A DNA stretch of 39,805 nucleotides from contig JADGDX010000025.1 in assembly GCA_016744675.1 (NCBI GenBank), forward strand, positions 1-39,805, given 5' to 3'. The notes beneath the pieces are model-generated. The model searched no databases. It was not told where the DNA came from and saw only the letters and a program-made list of their open reading frames with translations. This DNA is from Desulfuromusa sp. (lineage in GTDB: Bacteria; Desulfobacterota; Desulfuromonadia; Desulfuromonadales; Geopsychrobacteraceae). This document shows, in pieces, positions 1 through 8,968 of the stretch; positions within the stretch are counted from its first letter, which is position 1, and each line of letters opens with the position of its first letter. Made by a program: the position numbers and the translations under genes.

Positions 1-312
1 GGCTACGATCTAGATGGTAAACTGCCACAGCAGCGAGAACAGTTACTACAAACGCGACTGGAACAGATCGATATGCTTGCTCAATTATTGCAGCGGCGGC
101 AACAACCAGAAGAAGCCATCGGATTTCTTAAGGATGGTCTGTCTCAGGATCCGACCTATGATCCCATTATCCGGCAATTGCTGCTTTTATATCGAAAACA
201 ACATGATCATAACTCTGTTGCTTCGTTATTGGATGGATACCGTGTCGCTCTTCAAGAAGAAGAGTATGACCCTGAAGAAATTGAAGAATTGCTCGAGGTA
301 TTAAGGGCATAA
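1..312 (+). CDS. C-terminal part of a helical-repeat (TPR or BTAD-like) protein, 5' truncated
   Basis: The frame is open from base 1 to a TAA at 310-312, giving 103 residues; the start lies outside the window. The visible part is all helical and charged. One segment has a TPR-like helix pair (LAQLLQRRQQPEEAIGFLKD) followed by a run in which a tyrosine-arginine helix (LLDGYRVAL) precedes an acidic stretch, EEEYDPEEIEELLEVL. That layout resembles the end of bacterial transcriptional activator (BTAD) or TPR domains, but the fragment is too short for a firm family call. It lies 90 bp upstream of the Mrp/NBP35 gene in the same direction. Function is not assigned. Confidence 0.5.
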   Translation, partial: GYDLDGKLPQQREQLLQTRLEQIDMLAQLLQRRQQPEEAIGFLKDGLSQDPTYDPIIRQLLLLYRKQHDHNSVASLLDGYRVALQEEEYDPEEIEELLEVLRA

Positions 313-402
313 AAGTAAAGCGTGTTATTTTTATCTTTTTTACAGGTTCTGCATCATAATGCTCAACGTGTATCAACTACAAACGAAGGAGAATAGATCG
401 TC

Positions 403-1272
403 ATGTCAAGTTGCGAAGGCTGTAACGACAGTTCCTGCTCAATCAATCAGCAGGGGAATCCAAAGGACCAACAATTTCAGATGCGTCAAGCACTGGATAA
501 GCGGATGTGTGAAGTAAAAAGCAAGATTATTGTTATGTCAGGCAAAGGTGGCGTCGGAAAAAGCACGACCGCCGTTAACTTAGCCCTGAGTTTGGTCAAA
601 CAAGGAAAAAAAGTTGGGTTGCTCGATATTGATATTCATGGGCCAAGTATCCCAAAAATGCTTGGTCTTGAAGGACAGAGACCTGATGCTGATGACGCGG
701 GCATCCACCCCTTAGAAGCTTTTGGCCTGAAAGTTATGTCAATCGGGTTCTTATTGGCATCAACCAGTGAGGCAACCATTATGCGTGGGCCGATGAAGCA
801 CGGTGCCATTCAGCAGTTATTGGCCGATGTTGCCTGGGGAGAGCTGGACTATCTGTTACTAGACTGTCCTCCTGGAACCGGCGATGAACCTTTAAGTGCT
901 GTTCAACTGTTGGGGGCAGGGTCAGCTGCTGTGGTTGTCACCACTCCTCAAGATGTTGCTTTGACCGATGTTGAAAAATCTCTGAGTTTTTGCCGTGAAT
1001 TGAAATTGCCCGTCGTCGGTTTGGTTGAAAATATGAGTGGTTTTATCTGCCCTCACTGTAATGAAAGGTCTGATATTTTCAAGAGTGGCGGTGCAGAAAA
1101 ACTGGCGAAGAAAACTCAGATTGCCCTATTGGCCCAAATTCCTTTTGAGCCATTGGTGGTGATCGGTGGCGATGATGGCAAGCCACATGTTATTGAGCAT
1201 CCTGAATCTGCGAATAGTCAGGCGCTGCAGAAAGTGGCCATCGCGGTTTCTGAATTTTCTGTTGAGAAATAA
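403..1272 (+). CDS. Mrp/NBP35 family P-loop ATPase, Fe-S cluster carrier
   Basis: This 289-residue protein belongs to the Mrp/NBP35/ApbC family of deviant-Walker ATPases, which bind a 4Fe-4S cluster and pass it to apoproteins in the cytoplasm. The P-loop GKGGVGKST is at residues 47-55, with the family's extra signature lysine. A CPHC pair follows the segment ENMSGFI and would bridge a cluster at the dimer interface. The N-terminus carries a further Cys group (C4, C7, C12), as in NBP35 rather than short Mrp proteins. The start is set by AAGGAG at 386-391 ahead of ATG 403. It lies upstream of gatCAB without an obvious terminator between them. The family call is firm; the client proteins are unknown. 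Confidence 0.93.
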   Translation: MSSCEGCNDSSCSINQQGNPKDQQFQMRQALDKRMCEVKSKIIVMSGKGGVGKSTTAVNLALSLVKQGKKVGLLDIDIHGPSIPKMLGLEGQRPDADDAGIHPLEAFGLKVMSIGFLLASTSEATIMRGPMKHGAIQQLLADVAWGELDYLLLDCPPGTGDEPLSAVQLLGAGSAAVVVTTPQDVALTDVEKSLSFCRELKLPVVGLVENMSGFICPHCNERSDIFKSGGAEKLAKKTQIALLAQIPFEPLVVIGGDDGKPHVIEHPESANSQALQKVAIAVSEFSVEK

Positions 1273-1298
1273 TCGAACCTATTTGTAAGGAGTTCATT

Positions 1299-1586
1299 AT
1301 GAAAATCAGCCAGAAAGATGTTGAACACGTCGCTCGTTTGGCTCGTCTGACGATTGCTCCCGAAGAATTGTCAGCCCTAACGGAACAAATGGATGCTGTG
1401 CTTGGTTATGTTGACAAATTGAACCAACTTGATACCGATGGAATTGAGCCAATGGCTCACGCCGTTCCGATGTCAAATGCATTTCGAGAGGACGATATTA
1501 AGCCATCGATTGGGATTGAGCGGGCCTTGCAAAATGCTCCTGCTGCTGGAGATAACTGCTTTACAGTTCCTAAGGTTATTGAGTGA
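1299..1586 (+). CDS. gatC: Asp-tRNA(Asn)/Glu-tRNA(Gln) amidotransferase subunit C
   Basis: This 95-residue GatC is the small subunit that ties GatA to GatB in the amidotransferase making Gln-tRNA(Gln) or Asn-tRNA(Asn) from the misacylated precursors. The N-terminal helix with VEHVARLARL and the later segment GIEPMAHAVP are the two hallmarks of the family, and the length is typical. TAAGGAG ends about 8 nt before ATG 1299, which fixes the start. It lies 26 bp after the Mrp/NBP35 gene and 88 bp before gatA, so the three subunits are probably co-transcribed. Nothing unusual is seen. Confidence 0.95.
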   Translation: MKISQKDVEHVARLARLTIAPEELSALTEQMDAVLGYVDKLNQLDTDGIEPMAHAVPMSNAFREDDIKPSIGIERALQNAPAAGDNCFTVPKVIE

Positions 1587-1674
1587 TGTTGTTCTCGACC
1601 CTTTGTGGGTCAATTGAATAGAAGATAGAATCAAAATAGTCAAATAAGAGACTTTTTGGCAGGTTGGAGTGTTT

Positions 1675-3132
1675 ATGACGTTTCAGAAATTAACAATTCA
1701 AGAGATGCGACAGAAATTGATTTCGGGGCAATTGACTTCGGTTGAATTGACCCAAGGCTGTTTGGATCGCATTAAAGCGACAGATGGTCAATTAAATGCC
1801 TTTATAACCGTTTGCGAAGAAGAAGCTTTGGCGGCAGCCGCTGAAGCTGATCAGCAACTTGCGGCAGGGAATGCCGCTTTGTTGACCGGCATTCCTGTTG
1901 CGGTCAAAGACATTTTTAATACGCTTGATGTTCGAACCACATGTGCTTCAAAAATTCTCGATAATTATGTTTCTCCTTATGATGCCACGACGATAACGAA
2001 ATTGCGGGATCAGGGAGCTATCATTGTTGGGAAGTTGAACATGGATGAGTTTGCAATGGGAAGCTCTGGCGAAAACAGTGCTGCAGGAGCCGTTCGTAAT
2101 CCCTGGGATACCGAAAGGGTTCCCGGAGGTTCTTCAAGTGGCAGCGCCGCTGCAGTTGCCGCAGGACAGGTGGTGGCTACTCTGGGGACTGACACCGGAG
2201 GTTCGGTACGGCAGCCTGCTTCTCATTGTGGCGTTGTTGGCTTGAAGCCAACTTATGGTCGTGTCTCCCGTTACGGAGTCGTGGCGTTCGCGTCGTCTTT
2301 GGATCAAGTGGGCCCGGTGGCGGGGAATGTAGAAGATTGTGCTTTGATGCTGGGAGCCGTTGCTGGCTATGACCCCGCTGATTCGACATCGGTTGATTGC
2401 CCGGTTCCCGATTATCTGGAAAATTTAAAAGCAGGAGTCTCGGGGAAAAAGATCGGTTTACCAAAAGAATACTTCATTGATGGCCTTGATCCAGACATTA
2501 AAAAAGGGATCGATGCAGCCATTGAAACCTATCGTCAATTGGGAGCCGAAATTGTTGAGGTGAGTTTACCTCATACCGATTATTCGGTTGCCTGTTACTA
2601 CCTGATCGCGATGGCGGAGGCTTCAAGTAATCTGGCGCGTTATGATGGCGTTCGGTTTGGCGCCCGGCAGGATAGTGGCGACGGTTTGAACGGGATGTAT
2701 CAACAAACACGGTCTGCTGGTTTTGGAGATGAAGTAAAGCGTCGCATCATGTTAGGGACCTACGCTCTTTCATCCGGTTATTATGATGCTTATTATTTAA
2801 AAGCGCAGAAGGTCAGGACTCTGATACGACAGGATTTTCAGCATGTTTTTGAGCAGGTGGATATGCTGTTGACTCCGGTCGCACCAACTCCTGCATTTAA
2901 AATTGGTGAGATGGTGAATGATCCTCTTCAGATGTATCTGTCTGACATCTTCACTATTCCGACAAACTTGGCCGGAACGTGCGCGATGAGTCTTCCTTGT
3001 GGTTTTAGTGAAGATGGGTTGCCCGTAGGCTTACAGTTGATTGGGAAACCGTTTGCCGAAGCTGAAATGTTACAGGCGGCATACGCTTTTGAACAGGCCA
3101 CCGATTGGCACAAACGCGCACCAGAATTGTAA
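1675..3132 (+). CDS. gatA: Asp-tRNA(Asn)/Glu-tRNA(Gln) amidotransferase subunit A
   Basis: This 485-residue amidase-signature protein releases ammonia from glutamine for transfer to the misacylated tRNA held by GatB. The Ser-cisSer-Lys triad is visible: Lys78 in AVKDI, Ser153 in the GGSSSGS loop and Ser177 in GTDTGGS, almost the same numbering as characterised GatA proteins. I chose ATG 1675, which follows TTGGAG by about 5 nt and gives the usual family length. A GTG two codons upstream (1669) overlaps that Shine-Dalgarno and is less likely. gatB follows after 21 bp. Confidence 0.96.
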   Translation: MTFQKLTIQEMRQKLISGQLTSVELTQGCLDRIKATDGQLNAFITVCEEEALAAAAEADQQLAAGNAALLTGIPVAVKDIFNTLDVRTTCASKILDNYVSPYDATTITKLRDQGAIIVGKLNMDEFAMGSSGENSAAGAVRNPWDTERVPGGSSSGSAAAVAAGQVVATLGTDTGGSVRQPASHCGVVGLKPTYGRVSRYGVVAFASSLDQVGPVAGNVEDCALMLGAVAGYDPADSTSVDCPVPDYLENLKAGVSGKKIGLPKEYFIDGLDPDIKKGIDAAIETYRQLGAEIVEVSLPHTDYSVACYYLIAMAEASSNLARYDGVRFGARQDSGDGLNGMYQQTRSAGFGDEVKRRIMLGTYALSSGYYDAYYLKAQKVRTLIRQDFQHVFEQVDMLLTPVAPTPAFKIGEMVNDPLQMYLSDIFTIPTNLAGTCAMSLPCGFSEDGLPVGLQLIGKPFAEAEMLQAAYAFEQATDWHKRAPEL

Positions 3133-3153
3133 AAAATCAAACAGGATTTATTC

Positions 3154-4590
3154 ATGAATTCAAGATATGAAGTCGTCATTGGTTTGGAAGTTCATGTCCA
3201 GTTGACAACCAAAACAAAAATATTTTGTGGCTGTTCAAAGGAGTTCGGACAGTTCCCCAATAGCCAGACTTGCCCTGTATGTCTGGGGCTCCCCGGAGCT
3301 CTGCCGGTCCTTAGCCGACAGGTGGTCGATGATGCAATCAGAGCGGGCCTTGCCACCAATTGCCAAATTTCTCCACACTCGATCTTTGCCCGGAAAAACT
3401 ATTTTTACCCTGACCTTCCTAAAGGGTACCAGATCTCACAGTTTGAACTTCCCATCTGTGAGCACGGCTGGCTCGATATCGAAACACAAGAGTCAGGAAA
3501 GAAGCGCTTGGGGATTACCCGGATTCATATGGAAGAGGATGCTGGGAAGTTATTACATAATGATGGGGGCAACTCCTCTGTCGACCTCAATCGGGCTTGC
3601 ACTCCGTTGCTCGAAGTGGTTTCCGAACCTGATATGCGCAGCTCGGATGAGGCGATTGCTTATTTGAAACAGCTTCACCAGATCGTTGTTTATCTCGGTA
3701 TCTGTGACGGTAACCTCGATGAAGGATCGTTCCGCTGTGATGCAAACGTCTCAATTCGGCCTTGGGGGCAGGAAGAATTAGGGACTCGGGCTGAGCTGAA
3801 AAATCTGAATTCATTCCGCTTTATCAAGCAAGCCATCGAGTACGAGGTGGAACGGCAGATTGATGTTATCGATGCTGGGGAAAAGGTCGTTCAAGAAACC
3901 CGCCTCTTTGATCCAGATGCCGGAGTGAGTCGCTCGATGCGCGGGAAGGAAGAAGCTCACGATTATCGTTATTTTCCCGACCCTGATCTGCTCCCGTTGC
4001 AAGTTTCTGATCAGTGGGTTGAGGAGGTTCGGCAGCAGTTACCCGAAATGCCGACAGCAAAACGACAACGCTATCAGGGCGAATTTGGTTTGCCCGAATA
4101 TGATGCTGGGGTTATCTCTGCGGAGCGACCTTTGACAGAGTATTTTGAAGCCCTTGTTAAAATATATGATCAGCCCAAAATCTGTGCTAACTGGGTGATG
4201 GGCGATATCCTCGGTGCGTTAAAAGATAAAAACTTGTCGATTGCTCAGTGTCCGATCACACCAGAGCTTCTCGGGGGCATTTTGCAGCGCATTGGCGATA
4301 ATACGATTTCCGGTAAAATTGCCAAGACCGTTTTCGAAGATGTCTGGAAAAGTGGAAAAACTGCTGATCAGGTAATCGAAGAAAAAGGCTTGAAGCAGGT
4401 GACAGATAGTGGGGCGATTGAGTCGATTGTTGACGAAATTATTGCTGCTAATCCAGACCAGGTGGCTGAATATCGTGGTGGTAAAGATAAGCTGATGGGC
4501 TTTTTTGTCGGTCAGGTGATGAAGGCCAGTAAGGGGAAAGCAAACCCTGGAATGGCAAATCAGTTGTTGAAGAAGAAGTTGGCCGAATAA
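3154..4590 (+). CDS. gatB: Asp-tRNA(Asn)/Glu-tRNA(Gln) amidotransferase subunit B
   Basis: This 478-residue GatB activates the misacylated Glu or Asp on the tRNA and receives ammonia through the channel from GatA. The N-terminal kinase-like core starts with the family signature [13 protein letters not shown]. The zinc-knuckle cysteines follow (CGCSKEF, then [10 protein letters not shown]). The later [13 protein letters not shown] motif and the C-terminal helical YqeY-like tail ending [10 protein letters not shown] are also present. The length is normal for the family. It closes the gatCAB cluster, and a hairpin-rich repeat follows the stop. Confidence 0.96.
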   Translation: MNSRYEVVIGLEVHVQLTTKTKIFCGCSKEFGQFPNSQTCPVCLGLPGALPVLSRQVVDDAIRAGLATNCQISPHSIFARKNYFYPDLPKGYQISQFELPICEHGWLDIETQESGKKRLGITRIHMEEDAGKLLHNDGGNSSVDLNRACTPLLEVVSEPDMRSSDEAIAYLKQLHQIVVYLGICDGNLDEGSFRCDANVSIRPWGQEELGTRAELKNLNSFRFIKQAIEYEVERQIDVIDAGEKVVQETRLFDPDAGVSRSMRGKEEAHDYRYFPDPDLLPLQVSDQWVEEVRQQLPEMPTAKRQRYQGEFGLPEYDAGVISAERPLTEYFEALVKIYDQPKICANWVMGDILGALKDKNLSIAQCPITPELLGGILQRIGDNTISGKIAKTVFEDVWKSGKTADQVIEEKGLKQVTDSGAIESIVDEIIAANPDQVAEYRGGKDKLMGFFVGQVMKASKGKANPGMANQLLKKKLAE

Positions 4591-4597
4591 TATGTAG

Positions 4598-4656
4598 AGG
4601 CGAATCTTGAATTCGCCTTTGGTGGTTAATTCTGGGCGAATACAAAGTTCGCCAGA
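4598..4656. repeat. Degenerate double-hairpin (REP/BIME-like) inverted repeat
   Basis: Two hairpins lie between gatB and mtnA. The first has perfect 8-bp arms AGGCGAAT (4598-4605) and ATTCGCCT (4611-4618) around a 5-nt loop. The second pairs TCTGG(G)CGAA (4631-4640) with TTCGCCAGA (4648-4656), with one bulged G. The two hairpins are also imperfect inverted copies of each other, so the whole unit could fold as one long structure. Neither is followed by a proper T-run, so I read it as an intergenic palindromic repeat rather than a plain terminator. It could still protect or terminate the gatB transcript. Confidence 0.6.
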
Positions 4657-4700
4657 TGAAATTGCGGATAGAGTGATTCTTATTCAAGGTGGGATTAAAA

Positions 4701-5765
4701 ATGTCATCATGTCAAATTGATACCAAGGTTATCCGTCCAATCCGTTTTTTTAACGGACAATGCCAGATGCTCGATCAACGCTTGCTTCCGGCTGAAGAGG
4801 TCTGGATCTCCTATAAAACCTATCAGGACGTTGCTGAGGCGATTCGCACTATGGTGGTTCGTGGCGCTCCTGCAATTGGAGTTGCAGCGGCCATTGGAGC
4901 GTGGTTTGGTGCTCGCGATATTGAGGCAGAGTCCAGTTGGGATTTCTTTCAGGAATTTAAGCAGATTTGTGCCGAACTACTGGCAACTCGACCCACTGCG
5001 GTTAATCTCTCTTGGGCTCTGGAGCGGATGAAGCATTTTGCCGAATCCAACCTTGATCGCAGTATTATTGAATTGAAAATCGGCCTTGAATACGAAGCTC
5101 TGGCGATCACTCAGGAAGACGAAAAAATCAATCGGAGTATGGGACAGCATGGAGAGCCTTTGCTTGCAAATGGAGCTCGCGTGCTGACACATTGTAATGC
5201 GGGAGCATTGGCTACGGCGGGTTATGGAACGGCTCTTGGTGTCATCCGGGCAGCAGTCGAGGCAGGAAAGAAGATTTCAGTCATTGCCGATGAGACACGA
5301 CCCTTTTTGCAGGGGGCTCGGCTGACCGCTTGGGAGCTACAGAAGGACGATATCCCCGTGACTTTGATCTGTGACAATATGGCTGGTTATCTGATGCGTC
5401 AAGGAGAGATAGACTGCGTTATTGTCGGTGCTGATCGGATTTCTGCAAATGGTGATGTCGCCAATAAAATAGGGACCTATACCGTTGCGGTTCTGGCCAA
5501 AGAACACAATATCCCTTTCTATGTTGCCGCCCCAATTTCGACGATCGACTTAAGTTTGGCCGATGGCTCTCTGATCCCAATTGAAGAGCGTGATGATCGG
5601 GAAATTACCCATATCAAGGATATTCAACTGGCTCCGGAAGGGATCAGTATTCGTAACCCCGCGTTTGATGTGACGCCGCATCGTCTCATCACTGCAATCA
5701 TTACTGAAAACGGGGTTGTAAGGGGTGATTATCTAAATGGGTTAGAACGGGTCGTTAAACAATAA
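4701..5765 (+). CDS. mtnA: S-methyl-5-thioribose-1-phosphate isomerase
   Basis: This 354-residue member of the eIF2B-alpha/beta/delta-like family converts 5-methylthioribose-1-phosphate to the ribulose-1-phosphate isomer in the methionine salvage pathway. The substrate-binding motif RGAPAIG lies at residues 54-60. The catalytic cysteine is Cys165 in [10 protein letters not shown] and the catalytic aspartate is Asp245 in [10 protein letters not shown], matching the Cys/Asp pair known from the Bacillus enzyme. I chose ATG 4701, preceded by AAGGTGGG; an in-frame GTG at 4689 overlaps that ribosome-binding site. No other salvage gene is in view. glnE follows after 15 bp, so the two probably share a transcript. 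Confidence 0.95.
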   Translation: MSSCQIDTKVIRPIRFFNGQCQMLDQRLLPAEEVWISYKTYQDVAEAIRTMVVRGAPAIGVAAAIGAWFGARDIEAESSWDFFQEFKQICAELLATRPTAVNLSWALERMKHFAESNLDRSIIELKIGLEYEALAITQEDEKINRSMGQHGEPLLANGARVLTHCNAGALATAGYGTALGVIRAAVEAGKKISVIADETRPFLQGARLTAWELQKDDIPVTLICDNMAGYLMRQGEIDCVIVGADRISANGDVANKIGTYTVAVLAKEHNIPFYVAAPISTIDLSLADGSLIPIEERDDREITHIKDIQLAPEGISIRNPAFDVTPHRLITAIITENGVVRGDYLNGLERVVKQ

Positions 5766-5780
5766 GTAAGAAGGATACAG

Positions 5781-8700
5781 ATGGTTCCAGAAAAGTGTGA
5801 CATAGCTGAAAAGCTGACTTTATTGAATGACGATGAAGGTAGCCTCGTTACTTGGTTAGACAGTTTCCCCTTACTTGAAGGGGAAAAGGGGAGAACCAAC
5901 CTGCGTTTAATCGATGAGCGGCTTCAAAATCAATCTCTGCTGGTTGATATTCTGGCAACGGCTTTTTTAACTGCTGATCCTGACTGTGCATTGAATATTC
6001 TGGAGCGGATGTTTGATGTTGTCGATCTCGATAATCTGGTGACCATCCTAAGTGACCCTGTCCAGCGCCAACAATTGTTGACAATTCTTGGTGGCTCTCC
6101 TTTCCTGGGAGGGATTCTCTGCCGAAATAAAAGTTATTTTAACCACTTGTTTGGCGATGGAGAGATCACTCATTCCAATGGTGAAGAGCAGATGCGAGCG
6201 GATCTGTGTCACCGTATTCCTGATGAAAGTGATTTTGCCGAATTACAAGCGGGCCTGAGAACGTACAAAGCAGCTCAGATTTTGCGTATTGGCAGTCGTG
6301 ACCTGTGTGGCTTTGCTTCACTGACAGAGGTGATGGAGGAGCTCTCGGGGCTGGCGGCTGCGTGTTTGCAACGTGCCTATGATGTTTGTGGACTGCGGCT
6401 ACAGGAAGACTATGGCCAGCCTTTGCAGGAAGGTGATGAGGGGGTAAACCAGGTTGCGACTATGTCGATTCTGGGAATGGGTAAGTTCGGCGGCCATGAG
6501 CTTAATTTTTCTTCTGATATCGATCTCATCTATTGCTATTCGTCGACTTCAGGAGAAACGACCGGTGGACGGCGTGAAGAAAAAATCAGTCTGCATCGTT
6601 ATTTTGTCAAATTAGCTGAACAAATCACCGGTGCCCTCCATCAGGTGACGTCTGATGGTTTTGTGTTCCGGGTTGATACCGGATTACGACCTGACGGCAA
6701 TAACGGTGACCTAGCGGTCTCGATCAATGGCGCTGAAGTTTACTATGAGTCTTGGGGACAGAGTTGGGAGAGAGCGGCCTTAATTAAGGCTCGTCCTGTG
6801 GCTGGAGACCTCACGTTAGGCGAGGAGTTGTTGCATCGGCTCAAGCCATTTATTTATCGGCGTTATCTCGATTTTGGGATGATTGAAGACATCAAGCTGA
6901 TGAAGCAGAAAATTAATACCAGCCTGAACCGTAAGCAGGAAGGGGAACGCAACCTTAAATTAGGGCGAGGAGGCATTCGCGAAATTGAGTTCTTTATCCA
7001 GACGCAGCAATTGGTCAATGCCGGGACTCGACCGCACCTACAACACCGCAATTCTTTGCATGTATTGCAGTTGCTGCAAGAAGAAGAGCTTATTAGTGCA
7101 GAAGATCGAAAGTCACTGTGTTGTGCGTACGAATTTTTAAGGATTGTTGAGCACCGGATTCAGGTTGTGCAGGAGCAACAAACCCATTCGTTGCCACTAA
7201 ACCAGCGTGATCTCGACGTTTTGGCACGGCGGAGTGGTTTTTTAGATTTCGACTCATTTTCATCTGAGCTGGAACAGCACCGACAGGGTGTTAGTTCTAT
7301 TTTCAAAGATCTCTTTTACTCTGCAGAAGAAGAGGAGCAGGAGCATCGTCCCGAGGCTGCTTTTATTTTTGATCCCGAGTCAGATTCTGATCTGGTCAAA
7401 GATCTGTTAGAGGAAAAGGGGTTTACAAATCCAAATGCTGCTTACGACAGCCTCTTGACACTGCGCGATGGTGGCCCAAATAAAAGGATCACACGTCGTG
7501 GCAGACGTTGTTTAGAAAAACTGGCACCGCTCTTAATTGTTGAATTGCTCGATTCACCAAATCCCGATCAGGCATTAAGTAATCTGGAAAGATTTTTACG
7601 TTCAATTCGAGCCAACAGTTCATTTTTCTCTTTGTTGGTTGAAAATCCGGCCATTGTGAAATTGTTGATTACCCTGTTCGGTTCCAGCCAGCTCTTATCC
7701 CGGATTTTTGTCCAACGCCCGGAACTTCTCGACACGATGGTTTCCCGTTCTTATGCACAGGCAACGAAAAGCCGTAAGATATTAAAGTCCGATCTGTCTG
7801 AGCAGATGGCCTTGGCTGATGACTTTGAATTACGCCTTGATAGTTTACGTCGCTTTCGCAACGAGGAATTTCTGCGTATTGCTTTGAATGATCTCCATGG
7901 CCAGATGAAACAAGGTGAGGGCGCGAAGCAACTCTCATGGCTTGCTGAGGTCTGCCTTGAAGAAGCATGTTGGATATCCAGGCACGAATTGGCTAGTCGT
8001 TTTGGTGCCCCTTTTTCGATCAATGCCGACGGGAAAAGCAAAGAAACTGCTTTTGCGGTTGTGGGGATGGGAAAATTAGGTGGACTTGAGTTGAACTATC
8101 ACTCAGACTTAGACATCATCTTTATTTATGAAGAGGAAGGGGAAACCCAACCGATTGATGAGACTGACCCTGGGCGTTTTAAGAAGATCAGCAATCGTGA
8201 ATATTTTGCGAAGTTGGCGCAAAGGATTATTACTGTTCTTACTTTGGGGACGCGAGAAGGGACAGTTTATGAGATTGACACCCGTTTGCGACCATCCGGG
8301 AATCAGGGGCCATTGGTGAGTAGCCTAGCGGCCTTTGAGCGTTATCACGAAGAATCTGCACAACCCTGGGAACGTCAAGCGATGACAAAGGCTCGGGTTG
8401 TGTGTGGCCCTATTGAGTTTATGGAGCGACTGCAGCAGGTTATTTGTACATTAACATTTGATCGTGCTGTCCCAGATAATCTGCAATCGGAGATCTATCG
8501 TTTACGCCAGAGGATGGAGCAGGAAAACGCTTGCGAAGGTGATGATCGATTCAACATTAAAACCGGTCGAGGGGGGATGGTTGATGTTGAATTTATTACT
8601 CAATATTTACAGCTGCTGCATGCTGGTGAAATTAAATCGTTAAGAATCAAAAATACGATTAATTTACTCGAGTGTATGGTAGAGAACAATCTATTGCCCA

Positions 8701-8942
8701 AAGATGATGCTGAGCTGTTGATAAATGGTTATAAGTTTCTCCGCCGTCTGGAAAATAAGCTGAGACTTCTGTATGATCAGTCAATCAATGAGCTTTCATC
8801 TCACAATAAAGGCTTCAAAAAAGCCGCTCTTAGTTTGGGGTATAGAGGCTCAGCGGCACAGGCTGAAAAACAATTTCTTGAAGAATATCAGCTCGTAACA
8901 GGGGGGATTCGTGAACGTTTGGATAAGTATCTTAAAGCATAA
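5781..8942 (+). CDS. glnE: Bifunctional glutamine synthetase adenylyltransferase/adenylyl-removing enzyme
   Basis: This 1053-residue GlnE adds and removes AMP on glutamine synthetase, with direction set by PII and glutamine. Two nucleotidyltransferase halves are visible, each with a GGxELNxxSDxD signature. The N-terminal adenylyl-removing half has Asp246 and Asp248 (FGGHELNFSSDID), and the C-terminal adenylating half has Asp776 and Asp778 (LGGLELNYHSDLD). Each is followed by the conserved R-P-x-G-x(2)-G region (TGLRPDGNNG and TRLRPSGNQG) and a glnD-type helical domain containing GRGGIREIEF or GRGGMVDVEF. It is about 100 residues longer than the E. coli protein. AAGGAT precedes ATG 5781. No glutamine synthetase gene is nearby. 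Confidence 0.96.
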   Translation: MVPEKCDIAEKLTLLNDDEGSLVTWLDSFPLLEGEKGRTNLRLIDERLQNQSLLVDILATAFLTADPDCALNILERMFDVVDLDNLVTILSDPVQRQQLLTILGGSPFLGGILCRNKSYFNHLFGDGEITHSNGEEQMRADLCHRIPDESDFAELQAGLRTYKAAQILRIGSRDLCGFASLTEVMEELSGLAAACLQRAYDVCGLRLQEDYGQPLQEGDEGVNQVATMSILGMGKFGGHELNFSSDIDLIYCYSSTSGETTGGRREEKISLHRYFVKLAEQITGALHQVTSDGFVFRVDTGLRPDGNNGDLAVSINGAEVYYESWGQSWERAALIKARPVAGDLTLGEELLHRLKPFIYRRYLDFGMIEDIKLMKQKINTSLNRKQEGERNLKLGRGGIREIEFFIQTQQLVNAGTRPHLQHRNSLHVLQLLQEEELISAEDRKSLCCAYEFLRIVEHRIQVVQEQQTHSLPLNQRDLDVLARRSGFLDFDSFSSELEQHRQGVSSIFKDLFYSAEEEEQEHRPEAAFIFDPESDSDLVKDLLEEKGFTNPNAAYDSLLTLRDGGPNKRITRRGRRCLEKLAPLLIVELLDSPNPDQALSNLERFLRSIRANSSFFSLLVENPAIVKLLITLFGSSQLLSRIFVQRPELLDTMVSRSYAQATKSRKILKSDLSEQMALADDFELRLDSLRRFRNEEFLRIALNDLHGQMKQGEGAKQLSWLAEVCLEEACWISRHELASRFGAPFSINADGKSKETAFAVVGMGKLGGLELNYHSDLDIIFIYEEEGETQPIDETDPGRFKKISNREYFAKLAQRIITVLTLGTREGTVYEIDTRLRPSGNQGPLVSSLAAFERYHEESAQPWERQAMTKARVVCGPIEFMERLQQVICTLTFDRAVPDNLQSEIYRLRQRMEQENACEGDDRFNIKTGRGGMVDVEFITQYLQLLHAGEIKSLRIKNTINLLECMVENNLLPKDDAELLINGYKFLRRLENKLRLLYDQSINELSSHNKGFKKAALSLGYRGSAAQAEKQFLEEYQLVTGGIRERLDKYLKA

Positions 8943-8968
8943 TCTGTGGTTGCCCGAGGGGCTTTGTT

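Noticed and set aside
2177..2464. Minus-strand reading frame of about 95 codons inside gatA
   Set aside because: It lies wholly within a well-supported gene on the other strand, has no recognisable motif and is a shadow of biased codon use.
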